Of a DNA stretch of 37,000 nt, positions 7,685 through 16,177 are shown one piece after another. Origin of the DNA: Candidatus Methanoperedens nitratireducens (lineage in GTDB: Archaea > Halobacteriota > Methanosarcinia > Methanosarcinales > Methanoperedenaceae); contig NZ_FZMP01000174.1 in the NCBI RefSeq assembly GCF_900196725.1, positions 1 through 37,000 of the forward strand. The letters run 5' to 3'. Position 1 is the stretch's first letter. Every line of letters begins with the position of its first letter. The notes below the pieces were generated by a model. The model was given only the letters and a program-made list of their open reading frames with translations. It was not told the origin of the DNA and did no database searches. Both the position numbers and the translations under genes were made by a program.

Positions 7685-8866
7685 ATGCAGAGAAAAGAAA
7701 TGATCATGAAATATATACCTTTAATCCTTATCTTTTTATTTTTTGCAGTCCTCGGATGCATCAGCTCATCTCCATATAAAGATGTCGCGCCTTCAGAACT
7801 GACATCGAACCCCGCGTCTTTTGAGGGTAAAGGGGTCTGCATCAGCGGGAATTTTGAGAATAACAGCATCTCCGGCATCCTGATCGGAGGGGAAAATTTT
7901 ACAGCTAACTATACAAACGGGACTCTTGCGAACGTATGCGGTACATACAGAGCCGGCAGGATAGAGGCGGATTTTGTAAATTCGACGCTGTCTATATCCA
8001 CCGATGGGGATGTTTACCATTCGAATGAAACATTGAAAGCGCATGTGGATTTTAACTCCCCGAACAGCGGCAAAGGGCAAGTCCAGGTGTCGGGAGTAAG
8101 GAACGCATTCAATAGGGCATTAATAAACGAAACAAGGAACGCCAATATCGAAAAAGGCTATAACGGATTTGATTTTGAGTTCACGACCCCGTCGTGTGAG
8201 GAATGCTCTGCGCTTTCACCGGGCGTATATGCAGTCAACGCAACGGTGGATATCGGTGGCAGGACTTTTGAAGCCTACAAAAGAATAACGCTTGAAAGGA
8301 TTGCCTCAAACGCTTCTGATATACAGGGCGGACAGGGCGGCAATTTACAGGTTAATAATACAAAAAATGATTCGAATACTTACAATCCGCAGCCGGGTAA
8401 TAACGCATCCGCAGGCTCGGTGACCGTCGAGTACTTTTATATCCCCGGCTGCCAGAAATGTGAAAAAGCCACGCCTGTTATTGAGAATTTAATGAGTTCC
8501 TACGGCGGCAGGGTGAACTTTATAAAATACAATGCCAACGAAGAGGGGCGTGAGCTGGCTTTAAAGTACCAGATTCCAGGGACGCCTGCCGTGGTCATCA
8601 ACAAAGGGAAGCTGATCTCATATAACGATTATAACGGAGATACCGCAAAACTCGAAAAGCTTTTAAAAGACTCTATTAATAATGTCCCTGCATCGTCATC
8701 ATCTACCGGAATGGTGGAGAAAAAAATCACCCTTCAGTTCCTTCAGTCCTTGCAGTGGGCTTCCTTGCAGGATTTAATCCCTGCCTTCTTGCGATTCTGG
8801 CATTCATCGCATCAGTTACGCTTGCGACTACAGGCAGAAGACGCAATGTGCTTCTTATCGTGCTGA
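7685..8866 (+). CDS. Thioredoxin-domain lipoprotein (possibly the front half of a thioredoxin-CcdA protein)
   Basis: The protein starts 4 bases after cca. Starts at 7685, 7700 and 7706 are possible. All give a lipoprotein signal (IPLILIFLFFAVLGC) with lipobox cysteine in VLGC, so it should be anchored outside the membrane. A beta-rich domain follows (SNPASFEGKGVCISGNF...), then an Ig-like stretch with a CEEC pair, a Gln/Asn-rich linker, and a thioredoxin fold starting VTVEYFYIPGCQKC. The redox CxxC is encoded at 8450-8461, and the cis-proline is in QIPGTPAVV. The last 45 or so residues after SSTGMVEKK look like an out-of-frame read of the next gene. The real C-terminus is therefore uncertain: an A7 run at 8720-8726 could link this frame to the CcdA frame. 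Confidence 0.8.
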   Translation: MQRKEMIMKYIPLILIFLFFAVLGCISSSPYKDVAPSELTSNPASFEGKGVCISGNFENNSISGILIGGENFTANYTNGTLANVCGTYRAGRIEADFVNSTLSISTDGDVYHSNETLKAHVDFNSPNSGKGQVQVSGVRNAFNRALINETRNANIEKGYNGFDFEFTTPSCEECSALSPGVYAVNATVDIGGRTFEAYKRITLERIASNASDIQGGQGGNLQVNNTKNDSNTYNPQPGNNASAGSVTVEYFYIPGCQKCEKATPVIENLMSSYGGRVNFIKYNANEEGRELALKYQIPGTPAVVINKGKLISYNDYNGDTAKLEKLLKDSINNVPASSSSTGMVEKKITLQFLQSLQWASLQDLIPAFLRFWHSSHQLRLRLQAEDAMCFLSC

Positions 8867-9402
8867 TGTTCAGCCTTGGTATTTTCGTAACATACCTGAT
8901 AGTCGGGATCGGGCTTCTTCGAATCATTGAGCAGTCATCATCGCTGCAGGCGACTATCAGGAATATCCTTGTAGTTCTGATAAGCCTTCTGGGAATATGG
9001 CATGTATACGACGCCTGGCATCTGCGGAAGAATACTGAATCATCCTTTTATACCCCGAAAGCTTTCATCCGCCTCACAGAGAGCGTGACAAAGAATGTAA
9101 GCCTTCCGGCGGCGTTCTTTATCGGGGCTCTTTTCTCTCTCATAAAAGCCCCTTGCGTAGGCGCGGTTTATTTCGTCATCCTTGACATGGTAAGACAGGG
9201 CCAGGGCGCGGGAATAATGTATCTTGCAGCCTACAACCTTGGCGTTGTGCTTCCTGTGCTTATACTGGGCGCAGCTATTGCTTTCGGACTTAACCCTGAA
9301 AAGGTGGAGAATTTCAGGAAAGAAAGAAGATCAGCGCTTCGCCTGATTACAGGGGTGACGCTGCTCGTTATTGCTGTTCTCATGTACGCAGGAATAATTT
9401 AA
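8755..9402 (+). CDS. CcdA/DsbD-type transmembrane thiol-disulfide transporter
   Basis: This frame encodes a six-helix protein of the CcdA (DsbD transmembrane) family, which moves electrons from cytoplasmic thioredoxin to extracytoplasmic thiols. The paired cysteines are present: one in helix 1 (AGFNPCLL, C10) and one in helix 4 (IKAPCVGAVYF, C134). The only in-frame start after the upstream stop at 8680 is GTG 8755. It has no ribosome-binding site and cuts into the first helix; the frame upstream encodes a fitting lead-in (PSVPSVLAVGFLAG). The natural protein may therefore be fused to the thioredoxin-domain lipoprotein through the A7 run at 8720-8726. Its stop overlaps the stop of the convergent DsbA-like gene. 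Confidence 0.85.
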   Translation: MGFLAGFNPCLLAILAFIASVTLATTGRRRNVLLIVLMFSLGIFVTYLIVGIGLLRIIEQSSSLQATIRNILVVLISLLGIWHVYDAWHLRKNTESSFYTPKAFIRLTESVTKNVSLPAAFFIGALFSLIKAPCVGAVYFVILDMVRQGQGAGIMYLAAYNLGVVLPVLILGAAIAFGLNPEKVENFRKERRSALRLITGVTLLVIAVLMYAGII

Positions 9403-10100
9403 CTCAGGAGTGAACTTATAATCGTATCCAGGTTCTTCGCCATCGCATCCATATCTTCATTTGTCATGGAAGGGTTGACTTTCAGGTTTCCGTTAATGAT
9501 TATTGTAGGCGTCTCATCCACCTGGAAGGATTCGGCAAGATTGATATTTGCTCCGGCCTCATCTTTCGCATCGCCGTTATTCAACGCTTTAACGAAATCA
9601 TCGCCAAGTCCCACGCTTTTTCCAATATCCCCAAGTACTATTACACTTGTCAGGTCTTTTTTATCAACGAACAATGCCTTGAAAAGAGCATCTTTCATTT
9701 CCTCGCCTTTACCCATTCTCTGCGCGAGGATATATGTCTCTATACTTTTTTCGAACCCTTTGTCCTGTGGGACTGTTCTCCATAGCATCGGCTTGTAGGT
9801 AATCTCCAGCTTGTCACCATACTTTTGTTTTAAAGCTTGTATCTGCGGGTTGAGCGAATAACAATGACCACAATTGAATTTCATGAATTCGGTTATTTTA
9901 ACTTTTCCGGGTTCATAAGTGCTCGGCTTGTTGAGCTGGGCGAACTTGCCGGAAGCTGGAAGTTTTTCCTGTGGTCTATCTGGAGAACTGGCAAAGAAAT
10001 ACACACCCAGCACCGCTATAATCAGTACTGCCAGCCCTGCATATATTAAAGTCCGGTTCGATTTTTTCACCGGCTGGACACGCTTCTTTTTTGCCATCAA
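9399..10100 (-). CDS. DsbA-like membrane-anchored thiol-disulfide oxidoreductase
   Basis: A 233-residue protein with a basic cytoplasmic start (MAKKKRVQPVKKSNR), one transmembrane anchor (residues 17-37) and an external thioredoxin_4/DsbA fold. The active site is FNCGHCYSL (C77, C80) and the cis-proline block is ETPTIIINGNL near residue 206. Such proteins form or isomerise disulfides in exported proteins. It converges with the CcdA-like gene, with stop codons overlapping, so the thiol-redox genes are neighbours but not one operon. Likely clients are the secreted heme and cysteine-rich proteins of this window, which is inference. Confidence 0.9.
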   Translation of the reverse strand: MMAKKKRVQPVKKSNRTLIYAGLAVLIIAVLGVYFFASSPDRPQEKLPASGKFAQLNKPSTYEPGKVKITEFMKFNCGHCYSLNPQIQALKQKYGDKLEITYKPMLWRTVPQDKGFEKSIETYILAQRMGKGEEMKDALFKALFVDKKDLTSVIVLGDIGKSVGLGDDFVKALNNGDAKDEAGANINLAESFQVDETPTIIINGNLKVNPSMTNEDMDAMAKNLDTIISSLLS

Positions 10101-10123
10101 CTGGCATATTGGGTTTGCCAGTT
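10099..10123 (-). promoter_or_regulatory. Inverted repeat at the start of the DsbA-like gene
   Basis: Perfect 7-bp arms AACTGGC and GCCAGTT, 11 bases apart, lie immediately upstream of the minus-strand start at 10100. A TATA-like ATTATAAC sits at the outer edge. It may be an operator or a leader hairpin. Confidence 0.35.
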
Positions 10124-10150
10124 ATAATCGTTTCGATTTTTGCGGCGAAT

Positions 10151-10190
10151 AAAAAAAGAACGGCTGCACCGGTGCGACGGTACCTGCCGT
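10151..10190 (-). terminator. Terminator of the cytochrome peroxidase gene
   Basis: On the minus strand ACGGC...GCCGT arms enclose the palindrome GCACCGGTGC and are followed by a run of seven T. The element lies about 30 bp past the stop at 10219. Confidence 0.6.
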
Positions 10191-10218
10191 GAAATTTGAC
10201 GAAGTTCTTGAAATGACC

Positions 10219-11796
10219 TCAGGTATCCGAACTTGAAAGCGACTTCAGGTATTCGACTAAATCCGTCTTCTCCATATCAGTTAGACCAAGCCCAAAGTGG
10301 TTGTTGTAGTGATTTACCACGTCCATCAGAGTGGCAAAGCGCCCATCGTGGTAGAAACGACCTTTGTTCTCAGACTTCATGAACAGACCGTTCTCGCGCA
10401 CGAATACGCCCGCGAGGTTCATGGTCTTATAGACTCCATCTGGCGACCTGTCTGCCTGGAAGCTATCGATGCCTATCTCCTCAGGCGTGTGCAGGTTCCA
10501 GCCAGGCTCGGTCCATAGCGGCTCTACATGACAGTTGTTGCACTGTGCCTTTCCGCTGAAGAGTTCATCTCCGCGTTCAGCCGCATCCTCATTAAAGTCT
10601 ACACCAGGTTGCGGTTTTGGTGATGGAATGGCAAGCTGGTAGAAATGAAGCGCCGGAAGTTTCGAGGTGATCAGATCCTCATCAGGATCAGTTTGTATAT
10701 GTCCGAATTTATTAGCAGCAGCTATAGGGAACTTTGAGGCATCATCCAGCCGGGGATCAAAGAAAGTTCCTTTTCCATGCATTTCAAGATTGGCTACAAA
10801 GGCGTTCCAGTAGGGTACAGAACCCCATGCGCCGGTCCATGTATGCTGGTTGAAACCTGCAAGACCGAAAGCGTTTGGGAGCAATGTAGCACCCGACACA
10901 TTCGTCCCGGTTACAACGCCATCTGTTACCTGTTGAGGATTAAATGCTTTGCCATCTAAGAATAGTTCGGCATCGAACTTCCCCGGTCCCCAACTGTTAA
11001 GTACCGTTCGCACAGTGGGTTCGGGAACGCCCAGAAGATTGGCTACCGGAGTCAGGTCAGGGGAAAGGTTTACAATTGCCCCTACGTTCAGATCGTGGTT
11101 TGCCCAGCCATCCAGCCTGTGACCGATACCGGGAGCCAGTGAGTCATCAACTGTGGAATGACATAAAGCGCACGTAATACCCACCGATTTAAGGGAACCG
11201 TCATCATTAAAGGAGCCATTAACACCTACTACCGCGTTAAGCTTAAGAAGCGCAAGCGTAGTAGCCGGGTCATCCAGATTGACTTTACCCTGTTTAAGTT
11301 CTCCGATAAGGTTCTCTGGAAGCGCATCTACATCAACTTTTAATCCCACAGCAAGTGCGGTATTCGGGCTGACGCCTGGTCCCACGCCTCCAAACGTTTC
11401 ACCTTCGACTCCCTGATGAAGCTTGAGCGTGCTGCCCCAGAAAGCTTCATCGCCAAAGGTATCGAAACGGAAAATCTGCCTCCCTTGCTTCAAAAGCTCC
11501 TGAGAATTGTCGTTGATTATTCTATCGAATTCGCCGCCCGGTGTAGTTACAGGTTCGGGCCGGCTTACTTTTTCTTTAGTTTGATTTGTTACTTCTTTAA
11601 TCTGACCTACAGATTCGTTTATACAATCTTTAATCTGGTCTGCGGGCTTCTTTGTGCAATCTTCAATCTTGCCTGCATCAACCAGGGCTGTACCTGTTGC
11701 TACTGGCTGGGCAGAAAAGACAGATAATGCAGAACCTGCTGCTACCATCATTCCACCTATTACCAGTACTACTAAAATAATATTTAGTTTTCTCAT
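10219..11796 (-). CDS. Secreted di-heme cytochrome c peroxidase-like protein
   Basis: A 525-residue exported protein with a Sec signal (MRKLNIILVVLVIGGMMVAA). It has two c-type heme sites, CALCH (C209-H213) and CNNCH (C419-H423), matching the CcpA/MauG family, whose members reduce hydrogen peroxide or carry out heme-based oxidations. The C-terminal block GRFYHDGRFATLMDVVNHYN and the ending LTDMEKTDLVEYLKSLSS are typical of this family. An extra linker (residues 40-90) between signal and catalytic part contains a repeated pattern (GKIEDCTKKPADQIKDCINE) with two additional cysteines. A short relative of this N-terminal region is encoded just upstream. Likely role: peroxide detoxification or surface electron transfer. 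Confidence 0.9.
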   Translation of the reverse strand: MRKLNIILVVLVIGGMMVAAGSALSVFSAQPVATGTALVDAGKIEDCTKKPADQIKDCINESVGQIKEVTNQTKEKVSRPEPVTTPGGEFDRIINDNSQELLKQGRQIFRFDTFGDEAFWGSTLKLHQGVEGETFGGVGPGVSPNTALAVGLKVDVDALPENLIGELKQGKVNLDDPATTLALLKLNAVVGVNGSFNDDGSLKSVGITCALCHSTVDDSLAPGIGHRLDGWANHDLNVGAIVNLSPDLTPVANLLGVPEPTVRTVLNSWGPGKFDAELFLDGKAFNPQQVTDGVVTGTNVSGATLLPNAFGLAGFNQHTWTGAWGSVPYWNAFVANLEMHGKGTFFDPRLDDASKFPIAAANKFGHIQTDPDEDLITSKLPALHFYQLAIPSPKPQPGVDFNEDAAERGDELFSGKAQCNNCHVEPLWTEPGWNLHTPEEIGIDSFQADRSPDGVYKTMNLAGVFVRENGLFMKSENKGRFYHDGRFATLMDVVNHYNNHFGLGLTDMEKTDLVEYLKSLSSSDT

Positions 11797-11967
11797 ATTA
11801 TTTCCCCACTGTCGTTGAATAAAGTTCTATCTAGCACAAAAGTTATAGTACAGGTAAAAATCCATACCATCCCGCCACTGAGAATCCACAGATATTAACC
11901 CCACTAGACTTTTGTCTCACCTGTTACGTATATATCAATTAATTTCAAGATCGAATTCAGAGTCTCA

Positions 11968-12210
11968 TTATGGAATTATGAACCCAATGGTATTCTCCGG
12001 CGGGCTTATACGTTTACCAACCATGCTTATCGATGTGTTTACGTGTTCTTCCCCCCGGTTAAGAGGCTTAGTTATATTGTCTTCGATTTGACCTATTTTA
12101 GGAGTATCTTCTGCGATTTTCTTGACAGGAAGAATTGAAAATGCTGGCCCTGTCACTGCCATAATACTCACTAAAACTAACACAATTAAAGCAGTGCTTG
12201 AGTTCCTCAT
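11968..12210 (-). CDS. Small exported protein resembling the peroxidase N-terminus (possible duplicate remnant)
   Basis: An 80-residue product with a signal peptide (LIVLVLVSIMAVTGPAFS) and no heme motif. It resembles the first 90 residues of the neighbouring peroxidase: same MR start and signal, GQIEDNITKP against GKIEDCTKKP, and GKRISPPENT against EKVSRPEPVT. The bases before the ATG are also alike (AGTGG, A-rich, ATGAG). It is either a truncated tandem copy whose catalytic part has been lost or a small exported accessory protein. No peroxidase-like sequence was recognised between 11797 and 11967. Confidence 0.5.
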   Translation of the reverse strand: MRNSSTALIVLVLVSIMAVTGPAFSILPVKKIAEDTPKIGQIEDNITKPLNRGEEHVNTSISMVGKRISPPENTIGFIIP

Positions 12211-12406
12211 ACTGTTTTACCACTCTCCTTAATGTTTACAATCACCTATGAGGCACTGGAATCCTTAGTTATAGATCATAATGTCTGTAACCCCATAAAG
12301 ACCACATATCGGCATTATAATCAGATTCTTATGCCTTACGTTACATTATGCTTACATAGCTTTAAGCTTTACCCATCATTAATTATTTTGGGTGCAAAGA
12401 ACGTAA

Positions 12407-13300
12407 TCACCCTATAATCTCCGCTCCCTTTCCTATTGTTGTAATGAATGCCTCGCTTTTGACCCGGCTTTCTGTAAAAGCAGTCACCATTGCATGAGCT
12501 ATTTTTTTTCTCTTGTCCATTTCGCATACTGCAAGCATGGTCGGTCCTGAACCGCTTATCGTTATCCCCGCTGCACCTGCTTCAAGCGCGCTTTCTTTGA
12601 CCCGGTCATATCCGGTAATTAGCCATGAGCGTTTTTCCTCGATCACCCTGTTCTCCATACTTTCCCCTATGAGCTTTATATCTCCTTTCATCATGCCGAC
12701 AACCATGGAAGCAGCGCTTCCGATGTTGAAAGAGAGATCTCCAAGAGACAGTCCTTTTGGCAGTATTGCCCGCGCCGCCCGTGTACTCACGATTATATTC
12801 GGATGAACTGCAACGATTCCGATGTTCTCGGGCTTGATAGAGATCACTTTATTTTTACGCACTATCACAAAACCCCCAAGGATGGCAGGAGCTACATTAT
12901 CCGCGTGCGCAACCCCGGATGCTATCTTCTCTCCTTCTGCTGCGATCCGGACAAGCTCTTCGCCGGGAAGCCCGAGAGAGAACATCTCGTTCAGCGCGAA
13001 CGCCACGCCTGCCGCAGGTGCTGCGCTGCTTCCGAGACCGCTTGAAAGAGGAATGCCTCTATGTATTATGATTTTGACGGGTCTGTTGAGAATGGAGGCT
13101 ACAACTCCAGCCGTGTTCCTTTGAGGATCCGTGGGAATGAATTCCGAACCTCTTCCGATAACTTTTATCTCAAGCTTATCACTTTTTTCAACTTCTATTA
13201 TGTCGGCAGGGGCTTCCAAAGCAATGCCGAATACATCAAAACCCGCGCCGAGGTTCGCAGAAGTCGCCGGGACCCTGACCTTAAGGATGTCAATTCCCAT
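12407..13300 (-). CDS. thrB: Homoserine kinase
   Basis: A 297-residue GHMP-family kinase that phosphorylates L-homoserine on the way to threonine. It shows the family start KVRVPATSANLGAGFDVFGI (residues 7-26), the ATP-binding loop PLSSGLGSSAAPAAG (about 85-99) and the C-terminal GITISGSGPTMLAV block. Its ATG overlaps by one base the TAA of the adenosine-specific kinase gene (TAATG), so translation is probably coupled. Gene order and overlap indicate a two-gene operon. Confidence 0.95.
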   Translation of the reverse strand: MGIDILKVRVPATSANLGAGFDVFGIALEAPADIIEVEKSDKLEIKVIGRGSEFIPTDPQRNTAGVVASILNRPVKIIIHRGIPLSSGLGSSAAPAAGVAFALNEMFSLGLPGEELVRIAAEGEKIASGVAHADNVAPAILGGFVIVRKNKVISIKPENIGIVAVHPNIIVSTRAARAILPKGLSLGDLSFNIGSAASMVVGMMKGDIKLIGESMENRVIEEKRSWLITGYDRVKESALEAGAAGITISGSGPTMLAVCEMDKRKKIAHAMVTAFTESRVKSEAFITTIGKGAEIIG

Positions 13301-13781
13301 TATCTCTTATACCCGATGGTCCGCAGGAATGCTCTCCTGTCCTGTACATCCTTTGCGCCCTCGATACCCTTCGGGCTTTCTCCATCTACTACGCCGAGTA
13401 TTCCCCTGCCCTGCCCGGTCTGCGCGATGATAACCTCAACAGGATTGGCAGTAGCGCAGTAGATACTGCAAACTTCCTGAAGGTTCTTTATCGCGTTCAG
13501 CACATTTATCGGATAGGCGTTCCTCATGAATATAATGAAGCTGTGCCCGCATCCGAGAGCCAGCGCATTATCTTGCGCAGCTTTTTCCAGTTCTTCATCA
13601 TTGCCCTCGCTCCTGACAAGGCACTTCCCGGAAGCTTCGCAGAAGCCAGCCCGAATTTTATTCCCGGAACCGAGCTTATAAGAGCTTCGTACAGGTCCTC
13701 CGCGCTTTTGATGAAATGCGTCTGACCGAGTATCAGGTTCGTTTCCGGCGGCGAATCGATTTTTACAGGGATTAATTCCAT
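13300..13781 (-). pseudogene. Adenosine-specific kinase (PF04008) with a one-base frameshift
   Basis: Two minus-strand frames together encode a full-length protein of about 160 residues. The front ([20 protein letters not shown]...GIKFGLA) starts at ATG 13781 behind an excellent ribosome-binding site (GGGGAGGT). The back ([20 protein letters not shown]...[20 protein letters not shown]...) lies in the other frame. Adding one base between 13644 and 13645 restores [14 protein letters not shown] without a gap. This is a conserved archaeal family described as adenosine-specific kinase, possibly in modified nucleoside metabolism. The rest of both frames looks well conserved, so a sequencing deletion is at least as likely as a real mutation. 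It is coupled to thrB. Confidence 0.85.
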
Positions 13782-13811
13782 ACGTACCTCCCCTTTTAAG
13801 ATAGATTTTTT

Positions 13812-13826
13812 GGTATTTATATACAA
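13812..13826 (-). promoter_or_regulatory. TATA-like promoter of the adenosine kinase-thrB operon
   Basis: On the minus strand TTGTATATAAATACC lies about 30-45 bp before the ATG at 13781. That is the expected spacing for an archaeal promoter with a short leader containing the ribosome-binding site. Confidence 0.5.
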
Positions 13827-13850
13827 CTACTGTGTATCATGTAATTGACG

Positions 13851-14225
13851 TTACTTAATTTCCTTGTCATTTGAGTCGGCAAGCTTTTTCCAGAATCTTA
13901 TAAACTTATCGCAGCAGTCTTCTTTCTTAATGTCGACCGAAAGCTCACCGTCTTTAAAACTCACCGTAGCTTCACGGACAATACAGCGATAGTACTTCTC
14001 CTCGTTACCCGCGTAACTTATAACCGTCTTGACATGCTGAATCAACCCGGATTTCTCAAGAAGTTTAAGTCTCCTGTACACCGTTGATAGAGGTGTGTTA
14101 AGCTCACTGCTCAATTCGAGGGCTGAGTGCTCCTTTTTTGTGGTCAGATTTAGTATCTCTCTTATGCACTTATCTGCCAGATATTCAATAATCGCATCTG
14201 CGTTTTTCGTCGTTTTTGTGTCCAT
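13851..14225 (-). CDS. Winged-helix (ArsR-like) transcriptional regulator
   Basis: A 124-residue DNA-binding protein. Residues 14-67 form a winged helix with the pattern ADKCIREILNLTTKKEHSAL, then ELSSELNTPLSTVYRRLKLL, then EKSGLIQHVKT. The second half (YYRCIVREATVSFKDGELSV) is a beta-rich sensor or dimer part, and CC lies near residues 104-105 (KEDCCDKF). It is transcribed divergently from the multicopper oxidase genes across a 0.5-kb gap that carries an inverted repeat, so it is a candidate regulator of them. The effector is unknown; the cysteines could bind metal. Confidence 0.8.
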   Translation of the reverse strand: MDTKTTKNADAIIEYLADKCIREILNLTTKKEHSALELSSELNTPLSTVYRRLKLLEKSGLIQHVKTVISYAGNEEKYYRCIVREATVSFKDGELSVDIKKEDCCDKFIRFWKKLADSNDKEIK

Positions 14226-14746
14226 TCTGATGCACTAACTAGCTTTTTTTCAAAGCGATTAGAAATGCAGTAAATCCAAATAAGTCAAATATCTCGTCAA
14301 ACCTCCACATCTCTTACATTGTTATAAAAAAAAATGTCAATCACAACAGAACTCATGATAAAATGATTGACACCAAGAATAATGTCTCTCAACATGTTTT
14401 TCACCGAAAGTAGAAGCTTATTAGCAATATTCATTATAGCTGGATATAAACCTTCCGATTAAACACTCACAAATATTTTATGCCGGGTACAAGAAAAGCT
14501 GTAACACTATAATCATAACGCTCATCGTCAATGTTTGGAGATGGCTATTGTGGTATATATATTGCTTCGTATATACATGACGGTGGAGTTAGTGATGAAT
14601 TCTTAAAAAGCAATAGAAGAGAATTCAAAATTGTTAGTGCTCACATTAAAAGGAGTGAAAAAAGAAGTGTGCGTACCTGGAAATAACATTAGCAGTAGCT
14701 ATCTATAAAAAAAAATTAGCAGAGAAAATGGACAGGAGTGGAAACT
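14226..14746. other. Divergent promoter region between regulator and multicopper oxidase genes
   Basis: No convincing gene in this 521-bp A/T-rich stretch. It has several T- and A-runs, an inverted repeat (14553-14576), GAATTC repeated at 14597 and 14619, and a possible 17-codon leader starting GTG at about 14660 after AAAAGGA. A minus-strand frame entering from the right is a shadow of the oxidase gene. Confidence 0.5.
14553..14576. promoter_or_regulatory. Inverted repeat in the regulator-oxidase gap
   Basis: Arms GTATATA and TATATAC are separated by 10 bases, midway between the divergent genes and about 170 bp before the oxidase ATG. It could be an operator for the winged-helix regulator, although A/T alternation can also arise by chance. 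Confidence 0.35.
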
Positions 14747-16165
14747 ATGAAAATGAACAGACGAAATTTTGTTAAATACGGCATCGGAGTAGGGGCAGCT
14801 TTGGTCATTGGAAGCCGGATTCCCGGATTTCAGATAAATGAAGCCCTTGCCGCGGTACAGACGTTGAACATCACCATTACAGACGCGCTTAAGAATATGG
14901 TGACCCATAACACCATAAACCCCGCCCAATGTTATTTCTGGATTTACAAAATGAGCGCGGATGGTACAGATATCCCTGCTGAAGTTCCCGGGCCCAATAT
15001 CTTTACCACCCAGGGAGATACTGTCTCGATCAGCATAAAGAATGATCTGGATGAGCCTCACGCGTTTTCCATCCCCGGTATATTTGACAGCGGTCCGATC
15101 GCTCCGGGTAAAACACTGGTGACGTCGTTTACAGCCCTGAAATCGGGCGCTTTCCTGTACTATGATAACCTGAACGCGCCTGTTAACCGTGTGATGGGCC
15201 TCCACGGCGCCTTCATCGTCATGCCCAGAGAGCCGGTTTTGGGGCATAAATTTACCCCCTACGACAATCCAACGCCAGGGGTACAGCAACTGTTTGACGA
15301 CTTCGGCAGCAGCGCCCACTATCCCGGCCTCGCCTGGCAAGAGGGTGATCTGGATCCGGACAGCTTTGCTCCGCCATTTCGGCAATACATATGGCTCCTG
15401 CACCAGGCAAGCCCGAATCTGTTTGCCGAAGTGGGGAATTATACGCCTGGTGAGAATTACCCTGCAGCCCAGTTTATGCAAAAGTTCTTAAGGGATCCGT
15501 TCGATGCGGTTAAGCCGACTACCAATGCCATACCCCAGTACTTCACCATCAACGGCCAGTCAGGGCATTTCTCGCATAATAAGCCCTTCATCTGCCCGAA
15601 CCTCCGCGCGGGTGAACCCTGCGTTATCCACGTTTTGAATGCCGGGCTGTGGACCCATTCCATGCACCTCCACGCCAACCACTTCTACGTGACCAGCAAA
15701 AACGGCGTGGTCTCGAACAATCCCATATGGATAGACGTCTACAACATAGAACCTATGGACATGGTTGATTACACAGTGCCCTACATGAGACCGCCGGATG
15801 TTGGCAACGTCAGGGGGATCGGGATGCCGGATACACCGCTTACCAGTCTCAAAGGCAAGCCGGTCTGGCCGCCATGGGAGGAGATTGGCATGTTTATGCC
15901 GAAACTAGGGACCCTGGCTGACCCGCTGAATCCGGACTCGGTTGAGATTTCGGTGCAGCTTTCGCCCCTTTGCTATCCCATGCACGACCATTCCGAGCCG
16001 AGCCAGACCTCTCAGGGCGGCAACTATAACCTCGGCATGATCTCAGGGATGAATTTCACAGGAGACCGGAACGTGCTGGACGCGCTGGGGGGACCCACGA
16101 CCTTCCCGAACGCCCCGAATGTTTTTGGTCCGGAAAAAACAGGGCCTGCTGCAGGACCGGAGTAG
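14747..16165 (+). CDS. Tat-exported multicopper-oxidase-like protein A
   Basis: A protein of 472 residues from ATG 14747, chosen because CAGGAGTGG precedes it at good spacing. The N-terminus carries a twin-arginine signal (NRRNFVKYGIGVGAALVIG), implying folded, cofactor-loaded export. Cupredoxin features are PAEVPGPNIFTTQGDTVSIS in the first half, HSMHLHANHF (H304, H307, H309, H312) and CYPMHDHSEPSQTSQGGNYN (C409, H413, H415). The HDH motif stands where classical enzymes have HCH, so no type-1 copper cysteine is visible at that site. Such proteins usually work with a domain carrying HxHG and HCH, which the next gene supplies. The gap to that gene is 12 bases, indicating an operon. Confidence 0.85.
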   Translation: MKMNRRNFVKYGIGVGAALVIGSRIPGFQINEALAAVQTLNITITDALKNMVTHNTINPAQCYFWIYKMSADGTDIPAEVPGPNIFTTQGDTVSISIKNDLDEPHAFSIPGIFDSGPIAPGKTLVTSFTALKSGAFLYYDNLNAPVNRVMGLHGAFIVMPREPVLGHKFTPYDNPTPGVQQLFDDFGSSAHYPGLAWQEGDLDPDSFAPPFRQYIWLLHQASPNLFAEVGNYTPGENYPAAQFMQKFLRDPFDAVKPTTNAIPQYFTINGQSGHFSHNKPFICPNLRAGEPCVIHVLNAGLWTHSMHLHANHFYVTSKNGVVSNNPIWIDVYNIEPMDMVDYTVPYMRPPDVGNVRGIGMPDTPLTSLKGKPVWPPWEEIGMFMPKLGTLADPLNPDSVEISVQLSPLCYPMHDHSEPSQTSQGGNYNLGMISGMNFTGDRNVLDALGGPTTFPNAPNVFGPEKTGPAAGPE

Positions 16166-16177
16166 GAGGGATATAAT

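Noticed and set aside
11836-11915. Inverted words ACAAAAGT and ACTTTTGT upstream of the peroxidase gene
   Set aside because: The arms are 64 bases apart in A/T-rich sequence, so a chance match is likely and no function can be supported.
14699-15481. Long minus-strand frame of 260 codons across the first oxidase gene
   Set aside because: It lies opposite a well-supported multicopper protein with clear copper motifs and its product has no recognisable features, so it is a shadow frame.
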